This document shows positions 1 through 11,836 of a DNA stretch of 64,000 bases, piece by piece. The notes beneath the pieces are model-generated. The model made no database searches. It had not been told where the DNA came from and saw only the letters and a list, made by a program, of their open reading frames with translations. A program made the position numbers and the translations under genes. Positions within the stretch are counted from its first letter, which is position 1, and each line of letters begins with the position of its first letter. The DNA lies in the NCBI GenBank assembly GCA_016617855.1, contig JAECUM010001873.1:1-64000 (forward strand). The letters run 5' to 3'. The stretch is from Megalonaias nervosa (Eukaryota > Mollusca > Bivalvia > Unionida > Unionidae).

Positions 1-170
1 AGCTTGCAAGAAATGCTGGAAAGAAAATGACCAGAAATGTGCCATGTTTGCACAAGCTTGCAAGAAATGCTGGAAAGAAAATGACCAGAAATGTGCCATG
101 TTTGCACAAGGTTGCAGATGCTGGAAAGAAAATGATCAGAAATGTACCATGTTTGCACAAGCTTGCACAA
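1..170. repeat. 54-bp tandem repeat, about three units
   Basis: Two near-identical 54-bp units start at 1 and 55 (core AGCTTGCAAGAAATGCTGG). A third, shorter and more diverged unit starts at 109. The array is cut by the window edge. From 171 to about 620 only AT-rich sequence with no recognisable element is seen. Confidence 0.9.
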
Positions 171-624
171 GGTAACAAATACTCATTGGCAAGCTTATTT
201 TGATGTTACAAGCTTGATACAACCTTGTAGTCAGCTTGTAGCAAGCTAACAAAAAGGATGCACTTTGGTTGGGATGTCCTTATGTGTCAAGTACTTAGAC
301 CTTTTAAAGTTTAAGTGCTGTAATAAGTCCTCATCATTATTATTATTATTGTAATCATTATAGAAGAATTAAAGATTAAAGAAACTAATATGTTTTGGGA
401 TTGAAGGATTCGTAAACCTATCATATTTATGTTGACAAGGAACCTAGTAGGCTGACCTCCACTTCCCACCCTGTTCTGCCTTTAGCAAAAAAAGAGATTT
501 TCTACACTTAAGGGGGACTTAACAAATTAAATTGAAAGTAGGCTATGCAGATGTTATGTAGTATATTTGGATATCAGGTCAATTGTTTGGCATGACTTTC
601 AAGTGTTAGTGTGAATTTCATAAT

Positions 625-1190
625 TGTGTGTCCTAAAATATACACTGGTACATTTAGCTCTGGCCTAAAATAGACCTGCTATATTTAGTCATGTGTCCTA
701 AAATAGACCTGCTATATTTAGTCATGTGTCCTAAAATAGACCCTGCTACATTTAGTCATGTGTCCTAAAATAGACCCTGCTACATTTAGTCATGTGTCCT
801 AAAATAGACCCTGCTACATTTAGCTTACAACAATTGTGTCCAAAAATAGACCTTGATACATTTAGCTGACAATAATTGTGTGTCCTAAAATAGACCCTGG
901 TACATTTAGCTGATAATAACTGTGTGCTAAAATAGACCCTGGTATATTTAGCTACAACAATTGTGTGTCCTAAAATAAACCCTGGTACATTTAGCTGACA
1001 ATAATTGTGTCCTAAAATAAACCCTGGTACATTTAGCTGACAATAATTGTGTGTCCTAAAATAAACCCTGGTACATTTAGCTGACAATAATTATGTGTCC
1101 TAAGATAGACCTCATTACATTTAGCTACAATAATTGTGTGTCCTAAAATAGACCCTGGTACATTTAGCTACAATAATTTTGTGTCCTAAC
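625..1190. repeat. minisatellite, about 14-15 units of 31-44 bp
   Basis: Diverged copies of GTCCTAAAATAGACCCTGG plus TACATTTAGC follow one another. Spacing is about 31-36 bp in the left part (TTTAGTCATGT linker) and about 42-44 bp in the right part (TGACAATAATTGTGT linker). The apparent minus-strand reading frame across it is only the repeat read in translation. Confidence 0.9.
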
Positions 1191-1659
1191 AGTGAGATAT
1201 AAAGAATATGATGCTTTTGAATTGCAAAAATTAAATTCAGTACTTAAAGGTATTTCGAATGTATGTTTCTTGGTGTCCATCTTAATTATGACATTTGGAA
1301 ATTTCTTGGACATTGTAGAGGTAAGGTACATGTACTTTGCCAGGCTAACTTGAATTGACCAAGATAGTGCTCTTTTGCAGTAACTTGTAATACTTATTTT
1401 GGACTTTGTAATTATAAATATTTATTAATGTAAAACTCCTTCTTTATGAATTATTTATATAGGCATAGAAACATTGTTAGAAAATTAGAAATGTGATCGT
1501 AGACCATAGGTGCCCCACCACCATGCATGAAGTGAATTGAATGCAAAACTTAACTGATTAGTGATGGACTGATGTTTGGGCAGATGGACAGACAAACAAG
1601 TAACACAGTATGCCCCACCTCTGTTGTGATGGAGAATAAAATGTTCTTTTAAATTTCAG
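1191..1659. other. AT-rich intronic or flanking sequence
   Basis: No coding or structural signal was seen apart from a stretch near 1500-1610 ('GTGCCCCACC...GGACAGACAAAC') resembling dispersed repeats often seen in bivalve introns. That resemblance is from general familiarity, not from a comparison made here. Confidence 0.3.
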
Positions 1660-1722
1660 TCATCAGTCTGGGAGATAATCATCAGTAATGGAAGATATCG
1701 CCGCTTCACCGCTTTTATTTCA
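1660..1722 (+). CDS. stabilin-like exon 1: start of FAS1 domain
   Basis: This 63-nt, 21-codon exon follows a TTTCAG acceptor and ends at a GTGAGT donor, phase 0 on both sides. It encodes SSVWEIII...RRFTAFIS, the first helices of a FAS1 fold ('..i..n.rfstfl..'). It splices in frame to 'AAGLEDLF' of the next exon, which supports both borders. It was too short to show up as an open frame of its own. Confidence 0.7.
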
Positions 1723-2254
1723 GTGAGTTGACACTTTGAAATTATACTACTTTTCCATCACAGGACTCGTAATATTTCTTTAATTGTTTAAAACAAGAGT
1801 AATTTTATTCAGAATTAAAACCTAAATTTTATAACTTAAAATTTATAAAAAAAATCAGTTATTAATATCTATATTTTTCCAATAGTTTTATGTATTTTTT
1901 TTATTCATCTGTGCCTTGCTCTCATTCCCCTAGATGCATGAGCCCTTGAAGTGTAACTTTTTTATCAGTTTTTCCATCCATCACTCTTATCAGTCAGCTT
2001 GTCATTTTGTAACTTTGCTCCTAAAAGTTTTCTTAACCCTAGTATTGTATGCAAATTCCTAATGCTGTTTCAAGAAGGATAGAGACCTTTTTTAAGAAAG
2101 CTCGTTTTATTTTAAAATTGGTCATTTAAAGTTTAAATTGAATTCATACAATTGTTTTACATGGTACAAAATTTGCAGCAGTTACAAAATTTAAAAAGTT
2201 GTATGATGTGTAAGTTTTTAAGGATTTATGATTAACTGACGCTTCTATTTTTAG

Positions 2255-2368
2255 GCGGCAGGCTTAGAAGACCTGTTTTTGAAAGACAACATTACAGTTT
2301 TTGCCCCTACTAACAATGCATTTGATAGTCTGCCAGTGGGGGCACAGGAGCATTTGCAGAAACCAGAG
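2255..2368 (+). CDS. stabilin-like exon 2: FAS1 H1 motif
   Basis: This 38-codon exon lies between a TTTTTAG acceptor and a GTGAGA donor. It encodes LEDLFLKDNITVFAPTNNAF followed by DSLPVGAQEHL. 'ITVFAPTNNAFD' is the conserved FAS1 H1 block (TVFAPTNxAF). Phase 0 at both ends matches the neighbouring exons. Confidence 0.85.
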
Positions 2369-2484
2369 GTGAGAGCAGAGATGAGCAGGAGAGATATTAT
2401 TTCTACAATTTTTCACAGCGTAGTAATTGATTTTAAAGACAGTAATTTTTTCAAATGTTTTCTTTAATTGTTTTACGACATTGT

Positions 2485-3342
2485 TTAACCCTTTACCTCA
2501 TGCAAGCGCCTTTGGATGCCTCTACTCTATTCTCATGGAATTGTTTTTTGATGCCTCTACCCGATTTGCATGGAAGCGCCTTTTGACACCTCTACACCAT
2601 TCCCATGGAAGCGCCTTTCGATGCCTGATGTAAACATAAGCCATTTTGAGTGGATTTTCGTAGCACCACCTTCAGGGAAACCCCCTATTAGATACTACAT
2701 TCACTGATGTGAATGACCAATACATCAGATCATGTGGTCACAGTTTAAGATCTGGTTGAAATCTGCTATTTAAAGTAACTGGGTTGTATTCTCCACTCTC
2801 CAAATTGTTGGAGGCCGTGGATTTCGTTCAATAGTTTTCATGAGTAGAATCACAACTATGAAAGCTTCAATAACTTAAGTAAAATCTCTGATATTGATTA
2901 GTCAGCAATTAGTTTTTATAAATTATCAAATTCAGATGATTTAGTGATGTAGACGCAGACAAAGAACTTGTAAATTTCGAGTATGAGAAGTGGCAGCTAC
3001 GGTTGGTGACACAGCTTCACTGACTTGACGGTGAACAAGTTCTCTCAAGATTTTAAAGCACATAAAAAATTCTTCCATGAAAAATAATGATACAGCTATA
3101 ATGATCGGATTTTACTCTTAAATCTTTCTGTACATAATAGATGTGTACCAAAAATGTAAAATGGCTAAAGTTGGTGTAAAGCGTAACATATACTACACTG
3201 CTTAATTGTTAACAGGCAGGCCTGTGTGTATGGAGTTGAAAAGGGAACAGGTGTTCTGTTTATAGCGCACTGCAGTGGGTAACTTTGCTACATGTATATC
3301 GAAGGGCTAAAAAGCCATACTCTCTATGATGTAAAGGGTTAA
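2485..3342. mobile_element. piggyBac-like non-autonomous element A (TTAA-flanked)
   Basis: An 850-bp element (2489-3338) is bounded by TTAA on both sides (2485-2488, 3339-3342). Its ends are inverted: CCCTTTACCTCATGC on the left and a matching ATGATGTAAAGGG on the right. TTAA target duplication plus a CCC start is diagnostic of the piggyBac superfamily. The left end carries four subterminal units of about 35-36 bp (CATGGAAGCGCCTTTTGACG...). A second member at 40578-42070 shares both ends. No transposase is present here. Confidence 0.88.
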
Positions 3343-3957
3343 TAGAAACATGCCATATTTATTGTGTAATGTTAAATTTTTATCATGTCTATTCCAATTC
3401 CTACAATATTGTTGAAAGAATAATGTTTAAGAAATACGCTCAGTGATGTTACCATGTAAAGAAAAGTAGAGCAATCTATGGAAAATGTTCATTTACCATG
3501 TAAGTGTAATATATTTATTGTCATATTGCTTTTTTATTATATGCACTTTAGAGAAAGAGCAGTGATATTGTTATTGTCCCCATGCATTTGTCTGTCTGTC
3601 TCTGACAAAGTTCACCATATCTTCTCACATCTTTTTGAGGATTGTATTAAAATTTTTGTCAGTAAGAATAAATTGCTTGGCATCCTGGGGCCCTTTTTGG
3701 ATAAATGTTCTGATTTTTTAAAAATTTGGCAGAATTTTGAGAAATCAGCTTGTTGTCATTGATTATTCAAAATACTTCAAGGATTTTATTGAAACTTTGT
3801 TAGTTAAATAATTAATCAATTGATGTAAATATTTTCTATCTGGATAATTTTGTATTTTGAGAAGTTACATCTTTGGAAGTCATTGATGCCTCTGCAGAGC
3901 TTCAAGCACTTCTCTGAAACTTTGTAGGTTTAAATGTTGGTTAGGGTAGATGTGTGT

Positions 3958-4075
3958 TAATAATAATAATAACGATAATAATAATAATATTAATGACTTT
4001 ATTTAGAGAAGGTAACTGAATTTGTTACAGGAACTAATCTGCCTTGTGGCCTTCTGTTATGTACAATATATACAT
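3958..4075 (-). mobile_element. LINE 3' tail fragment (minus strand), copy 1
   Basis: Read on the minus strand, a 'CTTCTCTAAATAAAGTCATTAAT' tail runs into (ATT)n with one ATC interruption. This is the form of jockey/CR1-type LINE 3' ends. A diverged copy with the same GGCCTTCTGT...TTATTTAGAGAAGG core sits at 36967-37130. No coding part remains. Confidence 0.6.
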
Positions 4076-4089
4076 TATGTTGTTATGAG

Positions 4090-4440
4090 TTGATGCTCTT
4101 AAATAAGTAACAGAAAAGAGTGAGAAGAAACAAGCTTTGTAGATTCAACAGATAATTTTTTTCCCTAGAATACAAAGTGAACATGAAAAAAAAAAGAACT
4201 TACAGTATTGCTGATTAGATCCCATAATAATCCTAGAATTACAGACACAAGTCCTAATAATAAAAGTTCTGAATAAACTTGACTAGAAATCCAAGTGGAA
4301 TCCATTGCTGTAGATGTTGATATGCCTGTGGATGGCTTGTAAAGTGTTAATGTGCTAACAGTCTTTTGTTGAAACACAGTAATACAATCCAAGAGGGAAT
4401 TCTTAATTATTTGAAATTTCAGTATAACTTCAAGTCTCTA
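4090..4440 (-). mobile_element. diverged LTR fragment, Gmr1-like family (minus strand)
   Basis: The order GAGTGAG..AACAAGCTTTGTA, CCCTAGAA.ACAA, AACTTACAGTATTG, AATCCTA..ATT, ACAAGTCCTA follows the complete LTR at 21820-22688 word by word, with substitutions and small indels. The apparent minus-strand reading frame inside it is not a gene. Confidence 0.65.
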
Positions 4441-4734
4441 TTTCCAAGAATGTTATCAGAGCACAAGTACATGAATATGCATGCCATTGACTGCATGTAC
4501 ATCTAATTGAAACAATTTACAGATGCCACAAGTACATGAATATGCATAAACTTAATTTGACATAATAGTTCAATAGACTTCCTATAAATGTATCTACAAA
4601 GTTCCTACTCCAAATAATTCACCCAATTAGACCTTTTGCATGAAAAAGAATGTTTTCCTCCTTCCCATTTTGTTTCTCTGTGCATCTTTTTCAGCACACA
4701 TTTTCATTTTGTAAACTTTTATTTTTCTAAACAG

Positions 4735-4785
4735 GGACAGATGCAGCTGATTGGATTTATGAAAAATCATGTTGTGGAAGGAGTG
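4735..4785 (+). CDS. stabilin-like exon 3: FAS1 H2 region
   Basis: This 17-codon exon follows CTAAACAG and ends at GTAATA. It encodes GQMQLIGFMKNHVVEGV, the 'L..~l..HvV.g' stretch between H1 and the central strand of FAS1 domains. Phase 0. The micro-exon is supported by fit of the frame and by the FAS1 order. Confidence 0.75.
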
Positions 4786-5174
4786 GTAATATATGTTATT
4801 TCATGCTGAACTCTTAGCAAAAGGAAAAAGGGTGTGATTTTCAGTGAGAATAATCTTGTTTAACAGTTTTCACATTGAAAATTAATGCACTTTTGGTTTA
4901 AGAAATATTATTCTGAAAATAAGTTTAAGTATACTATCCAGATAAAAAAATTTCACCATTGATAACTTGCCCTTTTTTCAAAAACTGAATGAATAAAAAC
5001 AAAACTGTCTATAAGATAAAAATCACGGCCATGAAAGAAAGATTTCAAAAGAGAGCACGTATGGTACATATGTTTTGTACATAATACAGTTATAGTTTGA
5101 TTTCTTGAAGTAAATTCTTGTTCAACTTCAGAAACTTACTTATAACCATGTAACATATATTCTGTTTATTTCAG

Positions 5175-5255
5175 ATTGAAGCTGCAAGGCTAATAGACAT
5201 TCAGCTTGTTAAGGCAGTTAGCAGTGTGGTTTTCAGTGTTAATGTTACGTCTATG
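5175..5255 (+). CDS. stabilin-like exon 4: FAS1 central segment
   Basis: This 27-codon exon lies between TTATTTCAG and GTAAGT. It encodes IEAARLIDIQ, LVKAVSSVVF and SVNVTSM, the part of FAS1 between 'HvV' and the 'vNG' block. It has one N-glycosylation sequon (NVTS), consistent with an extracellular domain. Phase 0. The sequence is less conserved than its neighbours. Confidence 0.7.
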
Positions 5256-5415
5256 GTAAGTATTGAGATAGAATTTTACCAACATTTAAGCTGAACAAAA
5301 ATAGTGACTCACATTTACCATCATCAGAATCCAAACCTTGGGAAGGAAAATATTGAAAACATTCTATGTGTTAACTTAAATTTAATTATAAATGCTGTTC
5401 TGTCTAAACATGCAT

Positions 5416-5554
5416 GGTACCCAGGGAAGGCAATTTTTAAAAATATATGCCAGGATACTTTGATTTCATCAAATTTATATTAGAAAGTAACAAAATTCTA
5501 AATTGTATCTATGGGTCAGTACCCCACATTAAAATTGCCTTCCCTGGCTCCCAG
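5416..5554. repeat. short hairpin element (inverted repeat)
   Basis: GGTACCCAGGGAAGGCAATTTT (5416-5437) is mirrored by AAAATTGCCTTCCCTGGCTCCCAGG (from 5531), leaving a loop of about 90 bp. The two arms differ by one small gap. Such a unit looks like a miniature inverted-repeat element; no target duplication was identified. Confidence 0.6.
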
Positions 5555-6364
5555 GTATGTTTTACTGGAACAGCCCTAATACACCACTCCCTTGATAACT
5601 CATGCCCTGATAACTTGCTAACCCGCTTATGATGCAGGGTCAGGCGTGGATCCCATTTTTTTACCAGAAAATACCCCAAAAATGTATCCCTATTTCTTGA
5701 ACTTGAAGAAAATCACGGTCAAAATTGGTAACTGAAATGTTGAGATATCGATCGTTTTATGGTCGAAAAAGGTATTTAGGACCTGGAAGTATTAATCAAC
5801 ATTTTGAAATTATCAGCTTTTAATAAGAAATCATATAATTGGTTACATTTTCTTTCCAAGCGACATTCTTAGTACACCGTAATTAAAGATATTCAAGGAA
5901 ATTTCATTCAATGAAAATGTAACTTATGGCTAGTGTAAGCAGTACATTAATATTTAAATGCCAATTAAACCATTTTTATTAAGTGCAATTTGTGTTTTAA
6001 TTCATCTTTTAGTTCCTCTTAAGTGTAATCATTGTAAATGCAATGTGTATTTAAACGTAAAATGTGTCAGTCTGTTGTAACAGCTATGTCTGCAAGTGTT
6101 TCTTTGAGAACCTGATTAAGTGCCGACTGTGTTTTAATAACTGATTTTGTGGAAGTATTTGTTATATCACTGCACTAAATTAAAAGCTGGCCTCCTTTGT
6201 ATTATCCCGTTAATTATGTCTTTTGAATCAAATAAAGGAGGTGGAATAAAAGTAAAGTTAAAAGGCATGCAAATCCTGCATGCTTAAAATCTAGCGGCCC
6301 TGTCGTATGTCAGGTGAACTTATTTCAGTTGATCAATCGAACGCTGTTATAAATGTTATTGTGT
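5555..6364. other. intronic sequence without recognised genes
   Basis: AT-rich intron 4 sequence. Neither strand shows a coding motif, TIR or tandem array. It ends at the 5'-truncated LINE. Confidence 0.4.
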
Positions 6365-7374
6365 ATGTAACATAATTAAACTACCTTCAGTCATCCATCT
6401 CATTCACAAATACAGATTTGTTTGCAGACAGTGCAACCTTGTATACATATAGTTCTGATACTGAAGTTATCCAAGTGAGATTAAACTCAAACTGGGCACA
6501 ACAAAATGGGATGGTAATTAATGAAGGTAAAATAAAATGTATGATTTTGGGGACATCACAAATGTTACTCAGATCAGGGAACCCAGAACTATCTCTTGCA
6601 ATAAATAATCATCCATTAGAAAATGTAGAACATGTAAAGCTTGTAGGTGTGTCTGTAGATAATAATTTATTATGGAATGACCATATTGATAAGTTTTGTA
6701 AAACACTGTCATCCAAAATTGCCCTACTCAGCAGAATCAAGAAATATTTACCTATGGAAACTCGCAGTCTATACTACAAGTCATATATTCTTCCAGCAAT
6801 GGATTATTATTCAAATGGTTGGGGAAACTGTGCTAAATCTGAGCTTGACAGGATTTATAAGCTTCAGAAATGAGTAGCACACGTAATTTTAGATGCATCT
6901 ATTGATTATCCCTCAAAAGCATTGTTTACAGAACTCAAATGGTTCACAATATATGACAGGATAAATTTTCACGAGGCAGTTCTTTTATATAAATGTCTAC
7001 ATGGAACTGCACCAGAGTATCTTCAGGACTTATTCAGGCCTTTTTCAACACAGTACCAGTTGAGATCACATGGAAACCTAGCACCAAAACCAAGAACAGA
7101 GCAATTTAAAAAGAGCTTCCAATACTCTGGTACAGTTCTGTGGAACAAGCTTCCACTACATGTAAAATCTGCTGAAAATATTAGAGTATTTAAGAAGAGA
7201 TATCATGAGCATGTATGTAACAAGATAACCGAGTTGGGATTTCGGATTTACAACAGAACACTTTTGATGGTGATACAAATACAATGTCTATCGATGTATG
7301 ATTTGAATGAGAAAAGAATATTGATTAATATGTGCATGTATAAGATCCAAATATTGGACAAGTTAACATAATAT
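6365..7374 (+). pseudogene. jockey/CR1-like LINE reverse transcriptase, 5'-truncated
   Basis: The fragment starts inside the reverse transcriptase at 'TDLFADSATLY', the degenerate catalytic FADD box with the second Asp changed to Ser. It then reads 'NGMVINEGKIKCMILG', 'VSVDNNLLWNDHI', 'IALLSRIKKYLP', 'KSYILPAMDYYSNGWGN' and the C-terminal 'LLYKCLHGTAPEYLQDLF...RSHGNL', which are the thumb and C-terminal blocks of jockey/CR1-type non-LTR retrotransposons. One TGA (6871-6873) breaks 'KLQK*VAHVILDA' where family members usually have Arg, so it fits a CGA-to-TGA change. The element lacks its endonuclease and most RT fingers/palm. It cannot be active. Confidence 0.88.
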
Positions 7375-7389
7375 GCACGAACCTAAAAA

Positions 7390-8605
7390 ATGCAACAAAT
7401 ATAAATATAAATAAATGACCTTACACAGTACAAGGACAAAGGTGAACAATTCACAGTAGTTTCACATGATGAAAAGAATGGGTGTTTTACTCAATAGTAA
7501 AAGTGATGTATTCACTTAACTAGTGAAATATGAGATTTTTTACTCAAATAGTAAAATGATGAATTAATTGGACAGATATCATACAAAAATACCATTACAC
7601 TTCCAAAACACTGGGTATAACAAACCCCAAAATTAGCCCACGGCTAAAAGATTACATGCATGGAGTAACACAAAACACTCCCGTCAATATCACACTTGGC
7701 TACCAGTCACACCGGTCAATCAAGCAAGTATCATTATAGGTAGTCACCGACCATCATTCAATTCCTTGGTCAGTCAAGCAATCAGCGCCCACCAATCTGG
7801 TCTGCAACGCCAAATTACCTGCACTCGACCAGCAACACTGTTCACTCAGCTCTGTGGCTGCTATGGTTAACTTCTGTGGTTAGCTCTTTAGCTGGTACCA
7901 CATTGACCACGATCACCATGGATCACTCTGGTCAGCTGAAAATACATCTAACACCATGTACTACTCATGACACTGCATATAGGATAAAACATAATGACGT
8001 TATATACAGTAAGTTATACAAATTACATTATTGGTACAATATTACAAAACAATAAACAGGTTCACAAGTGAACCTGTGTCCGATAAGATTCCTATGGTAC
8101 TAAATGTTTCTTAAGAAAATGCAACTTTATATTGCAAATATAAATCTCTTGCTAAGTCACAAACAAGAATAGAAAATATTTCCGTTATACTACGTAAGCC
8201 AAAGCTACATTGAAAACAGACAAAAATAAACGTGGTGCTACAATAGCTGTAACTTACAATATACAAAAGAAATAATATACATAAGAAATTAATAAATTAC
8301 ATACCTCTACAGCTGAAGATGTGCAAGTCCCTAAGTAGACTGCTTACTGACAAGACGTTCCATAATGTAAAGATATCACTTTACGGTGAGGCATTTATAT
8401 ACATACGATGTAGCCGTGCTAGATGTAAATCAGTTTTTTCCATCAAGAGCACTTCGCATGTGCGGCAGGGATGAACCGAACTCACTATTTCGAAATATTG
8501 TACAATATACAAAAATCACCCTCGTGTATCGTTGTACACAAAAAATGAAACCAGAGTACATGCTTTTAATAAATAGAGGGATTTGTAAAGTTCCGTGACA
8601 ATGTA
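7390..8605. mobile_element. unassigned insertion inside LINE 3' UTR
   Basis: About 1.2 kb of unrelated sequence separates the LINE ORF end (7374) from its 3' tail (8606-8805), far more than these LINEs usually have. It has no coding motif. It contains a palindrome, AGGTTCAC-AA-GTGAACCT, near 8058. Exact borders, target duplication and class were not found; a solo LTR or non-autonomous element are both possible. Confidence 0.4.
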
Positions 8606-8768
8606 TGTGTTTCTAATAGATAATGGAATTTAGAAATTTAATGCTTAAACATGTTAAAAAAAACAGCAATTATTGTTATCTTCATATAATGTGTATTGTT
8701 ATACTCTTCTTAAAAGGGCCTCAAGGGAGAATAGTCCTCGACTAATGAGTCACCCTCTATAAATAAAG

Positions 8769-8801
<33 letters not shown>

Positions 8802-8805
8802 TAAC
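8606..8805 (+). mobile_element. LINE 3' tail with (ATT)n
   Basis: The sequence GGGCCTCAAGGGAGAATAG...CACCCTCTATAAATAAAGC is followed by about 12 ATT/TTA units. This is the usual 3' end of jockey/CR1-like LINEs in marine invertebrates, with AATAAA immediately before a short simple tail. It is on the same strand as the RT fragment at 6365-7374 and probably belongs to it. Confidence 0.7.
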
Positions 8806-8842
8806 TGTGATCAAAGATAGCAAGGCAACCAAGCTAAACCAA

Positions 8843-10592
8843 TACAGTCAAACCCGGTTATCTCGATTACATTGGGGGTGTAAAAAAATCGTCGACATAA
8901 CCGGGTCCCGAGATATCAGGGTTTAGTTGATAAATCTACTGCAGAACAATGATTATGCATCTGAAGTACCAAACATGAGTTTTGTTTCTAAAAACAAATG
9001 GCATTTCTAATGCACAAGAAAAATAATAATTCAGTCATGCCTGGTTGCAGAAAAAGAAGATTGGACGTCTTTTAAATGAGATTAAGTAACAAGTCTCACA
9101 TTTTTAAAACAATAAGTTACTGCAACAATGTCAGTGGTCTGAAGTTGTTTTTATTTCCCTGTGAATAGCCTCATCCCTTTGGTAGCCTCAGCAAGACAAT
9201 GATTTTCTCATGCTATCCAAAATCTAGGCCAATTGAAGCATTTGTACATGTAGAACTATACTTTTTTTTAAAAAGTATTTTCTTTCATTAGAGTTGACTT
9301 GTGACTATCAGCAAAATGTAACTTACCAATATTGTGCATGAAAATCAATAGGTTTTTTTTTTGATTGTCAGAGGTTTCTTGGCACCAGTATATGCTGGTT
9401 TTTACCGATAAAATTTGCTTCTGTACCGAAAAAAGATGGGGCTGTCAGTTTTCATGTACCGACAGACTGTAAAATGTGTTTGAAGTCTTTAAAGTTAACT
9501 GTCCCAACATCAAATTCTGTATGAAGCCAACTTATTCCATTCATACAGTTGTAGTCCCATATCCCTCCCGACTTCGATCAGTGACCGTTGGCAAGAACAC
9601 AGCATCAGAATGATGGTCGGCTAATCTTTTTGATGGATTGCAAGACTTTGATATTGAAGACAAATACAATACAAATGAAAGCACTCCTCTTTCTGTTTCA
9701 AATTTTAATCGTATCAGTTGCTTTCTGCTTTCTTCTGTTTGTGTTGAAGAATATGTAATCATGGTAATGCGATCGACAGTTTCATAAAAAAAATACTGGG
9801 CACTATGGATTTTTTTTCTTTACAGTACAGTTGGTGTTTTTATTTACTCTTGTTAAAAAACAAATTAATAATGGGGGGGGGCAGCTTAGTTTGGAATTTT
9901 GTGGGTTTCTATTTATAGATTATTGTGAGTCACATAATCTAGCCATGCTGAAGTTGAAGGCTTACACTCGCACCAAACATGGAAACACTTCAACTATTAC
10001 TGAATTTGTTTTAAATATATTGTGTAAAACAAATTTGGTATTTAACCTGATAATTTTCTGAGTTACAGATAAGATCCAATTCACAATGTTGTGTGGGATG
10101 AACTTCATTGTCATGGTGTTGACATGTGATAATGTCCATTTTGAACACAGCTTATGTAAATGTCAGAATCGCATTCATTCAGTTTCCTTACTCTAAAGTA
10201 TTATTAAATCTTCTCCACTCTATGCAAGTGATAAACCATGCATTGATGAGATTGGTTGATCAGCATTTGTACCGGTAAAATTTGGTCTTGTAGCGACTTT
10301 TTCTATCATTGCTGGTATGAGGTACAAGTAATAGCAGAAATGCCGGATCATTTCTTGTAAAATTTCTCTGAGGTGTATGTTAAAAGTTGCATTTCATCAA
10401 ATTAAGCGGGTCCATGTTACTTTGGACTGAATCTTATGCCTGACATAACGGGGTTATCGATTTAACAGGGGTCAAGATAAGCAGGGAAAAAATAGCATAA
10501 CAAAGAAGGATTTTTTCGGGGCCGGACCAAAACGCTTGACATAATGCGGGTTCTCGAGATAACCGAGGTCGAGATAAGTGGGTTTGACTGTA
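8843..10592. mobile_element. pogo/Tigger-like TIR element with TA target site
   Basis: A 1746-bp element (8845-10590) starts CAGTCAAACCCGGTTATCTC and ends with the inverse GATAAGTGGGTTTGACTG, flanked by TA on both sides (8843-8844, 10591-10592). CAGT-start TIRs with a TA duplication are typical of the pogo/Tigger branch of Tc1/mariner. Subterminal sequence repeats the 'GAGATAACCGnGGTCGAGATAA' theme. The short frames inside (for example 9541-9762 minus) show no transposase motif, so it is probably non-autonomous or fully decayed. Confidence 0.85.
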
Positions 10593-11287
10593 CTTCATAC
10601 AATAAAGAGCTTGGTTTCACAGATATAGATCATTGTGGGCAAGAGAGTTTCAGAGAATTCCTGAACTGGCACTTAGAGATATCCTTAAGGATGATAAGAA
10701 GTTTTACTATTACTTCCAATGAAATCACAACATCAGCATTGTACTTATTGAACAATACAAAAATTGAGTTTTGACGTAGATGATTGTCTCACAAAATAAA
10801 TCTCACTAGTTTTGGAAAAAAGAAATCTTGTTGCTGGTGTATCGACAGTTAGTCTAGTTCCCTGCTACTTTGACTCACAACTTGGGATTGTACTATTAAA
10901 TACCACTCCGGGAACCAGACTAATCAACAAAACAAAAAGCAGAGGGAATAATTGAATGCTGCAATAAAAGATATATGTCACTACCCAAAGTAGAACAAGA
11001 AGTAGGTTAACTCCAGAATCATATGGAACCTGTTAATCTACTGATGATCAACAAGAAATAAACTTCTTATGTCATGAATTCTTATGAATTTCAATATTAA
11101 ATCCTATTTTTTTTATTATAATAGCACCATTCACAAAACTGATTTTCATCTGGTCTTAAAGGACTTTTTAATGTGATTAATTTTTCATTCCTTTGTCAGG
11201 ATTGAACAATTACATATCAACAGTTTTTTAATTACTAGTAAAATCAGGTGCTAGAGAATGCTTAATTTTTATTCTTCATTCTTTCAG
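10593..11287. other. end of intron 4, nothing recognised
   Basis: AT-rich intron sequence up to the exon 5 acceptor. No coding, repeat or structural signal stood out. Confidence 0.4.
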
Positions 11288-11443
11288 GGCCAGATTGTTC
11301 TAAATGGTAATATCAACGTATCTCAGACTGACATACCAGCTAAAAATGGCCTCATATATGACATCACCAGTGTTATGTTACCTGATTCAGGTGGGAGCCT
11401 GTTGCCAGGGAAATGTGATACCACAAGAGTAGAGATGGTCAAG
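11288..11443 (+). CDS. stabilin-like exon 5: end of FAS1 domain
   Basis: The longest exon (52 codons) lies between TTCTTTCAG and GTAATA. It encodes 'GQIVLNGNINVSQTDIPAKN' then 'GLIYDITSVMLP', matching the FAS1 C-terminal pattern vlNG..v...Di...NGviy.iD.vL.P. It continues into 'LLPGKCDTTRVEMVK', which starts the Cys-containing linker typical of stabilins after a FAS1 domain. A NVS sequon is present. Confidence 0.9.
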
Positions 11444-11836
11444 GTAATATGTTTGAAAGGTCCAAGTAATATAATGTGAATTAGGCAGTCAGAGGTTTTT
11501 AAAAAAAATGAAAAAATCCAACTTTAATAAGTACACCATTTTTTTTTATGATTTCATCCATCTAATTACACCTCTTGTGAAAGGAATAAATGCTTGGAGC
11601 TGATTTAATATTATGTTGAATGTTATTCCAAATCAGTGTACCTGAAAACTGAATGCTATTTTTTAATTATTCCTTATGGCTTGGGCACTTTAAAATTTTG
11701 CCTTTTTGATGATCTTAGATTTCGGATACCAGTAGTTTCTCTTTTCTCATTTTAAATAAAGTAATGTACAAGAATTAAATTAAATCAATTTTAGAGGATT
11801 ACATGATTATTGATATGGTGTGTGAATTTTTTACAG

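Noticed and set aside
752..1087. 111-codon minus-strand frame
   Set aside because: It is the translation of the 31-44 bp minisatellite and repeats the same peptide; there is no independent gene evidence.
2279..2467. Extension of exon 2 past 2368
   Set aside because: The GTGAGA donor at 2369 and in-frame joining to exon 3 fit the FAS1 order; the extra codons do not resemble FAS1.
4165..4392. 75-codon minus-strand frame with hydrophobic segment
   Set aside because: Lies entirely within a diverged LTR fragment.
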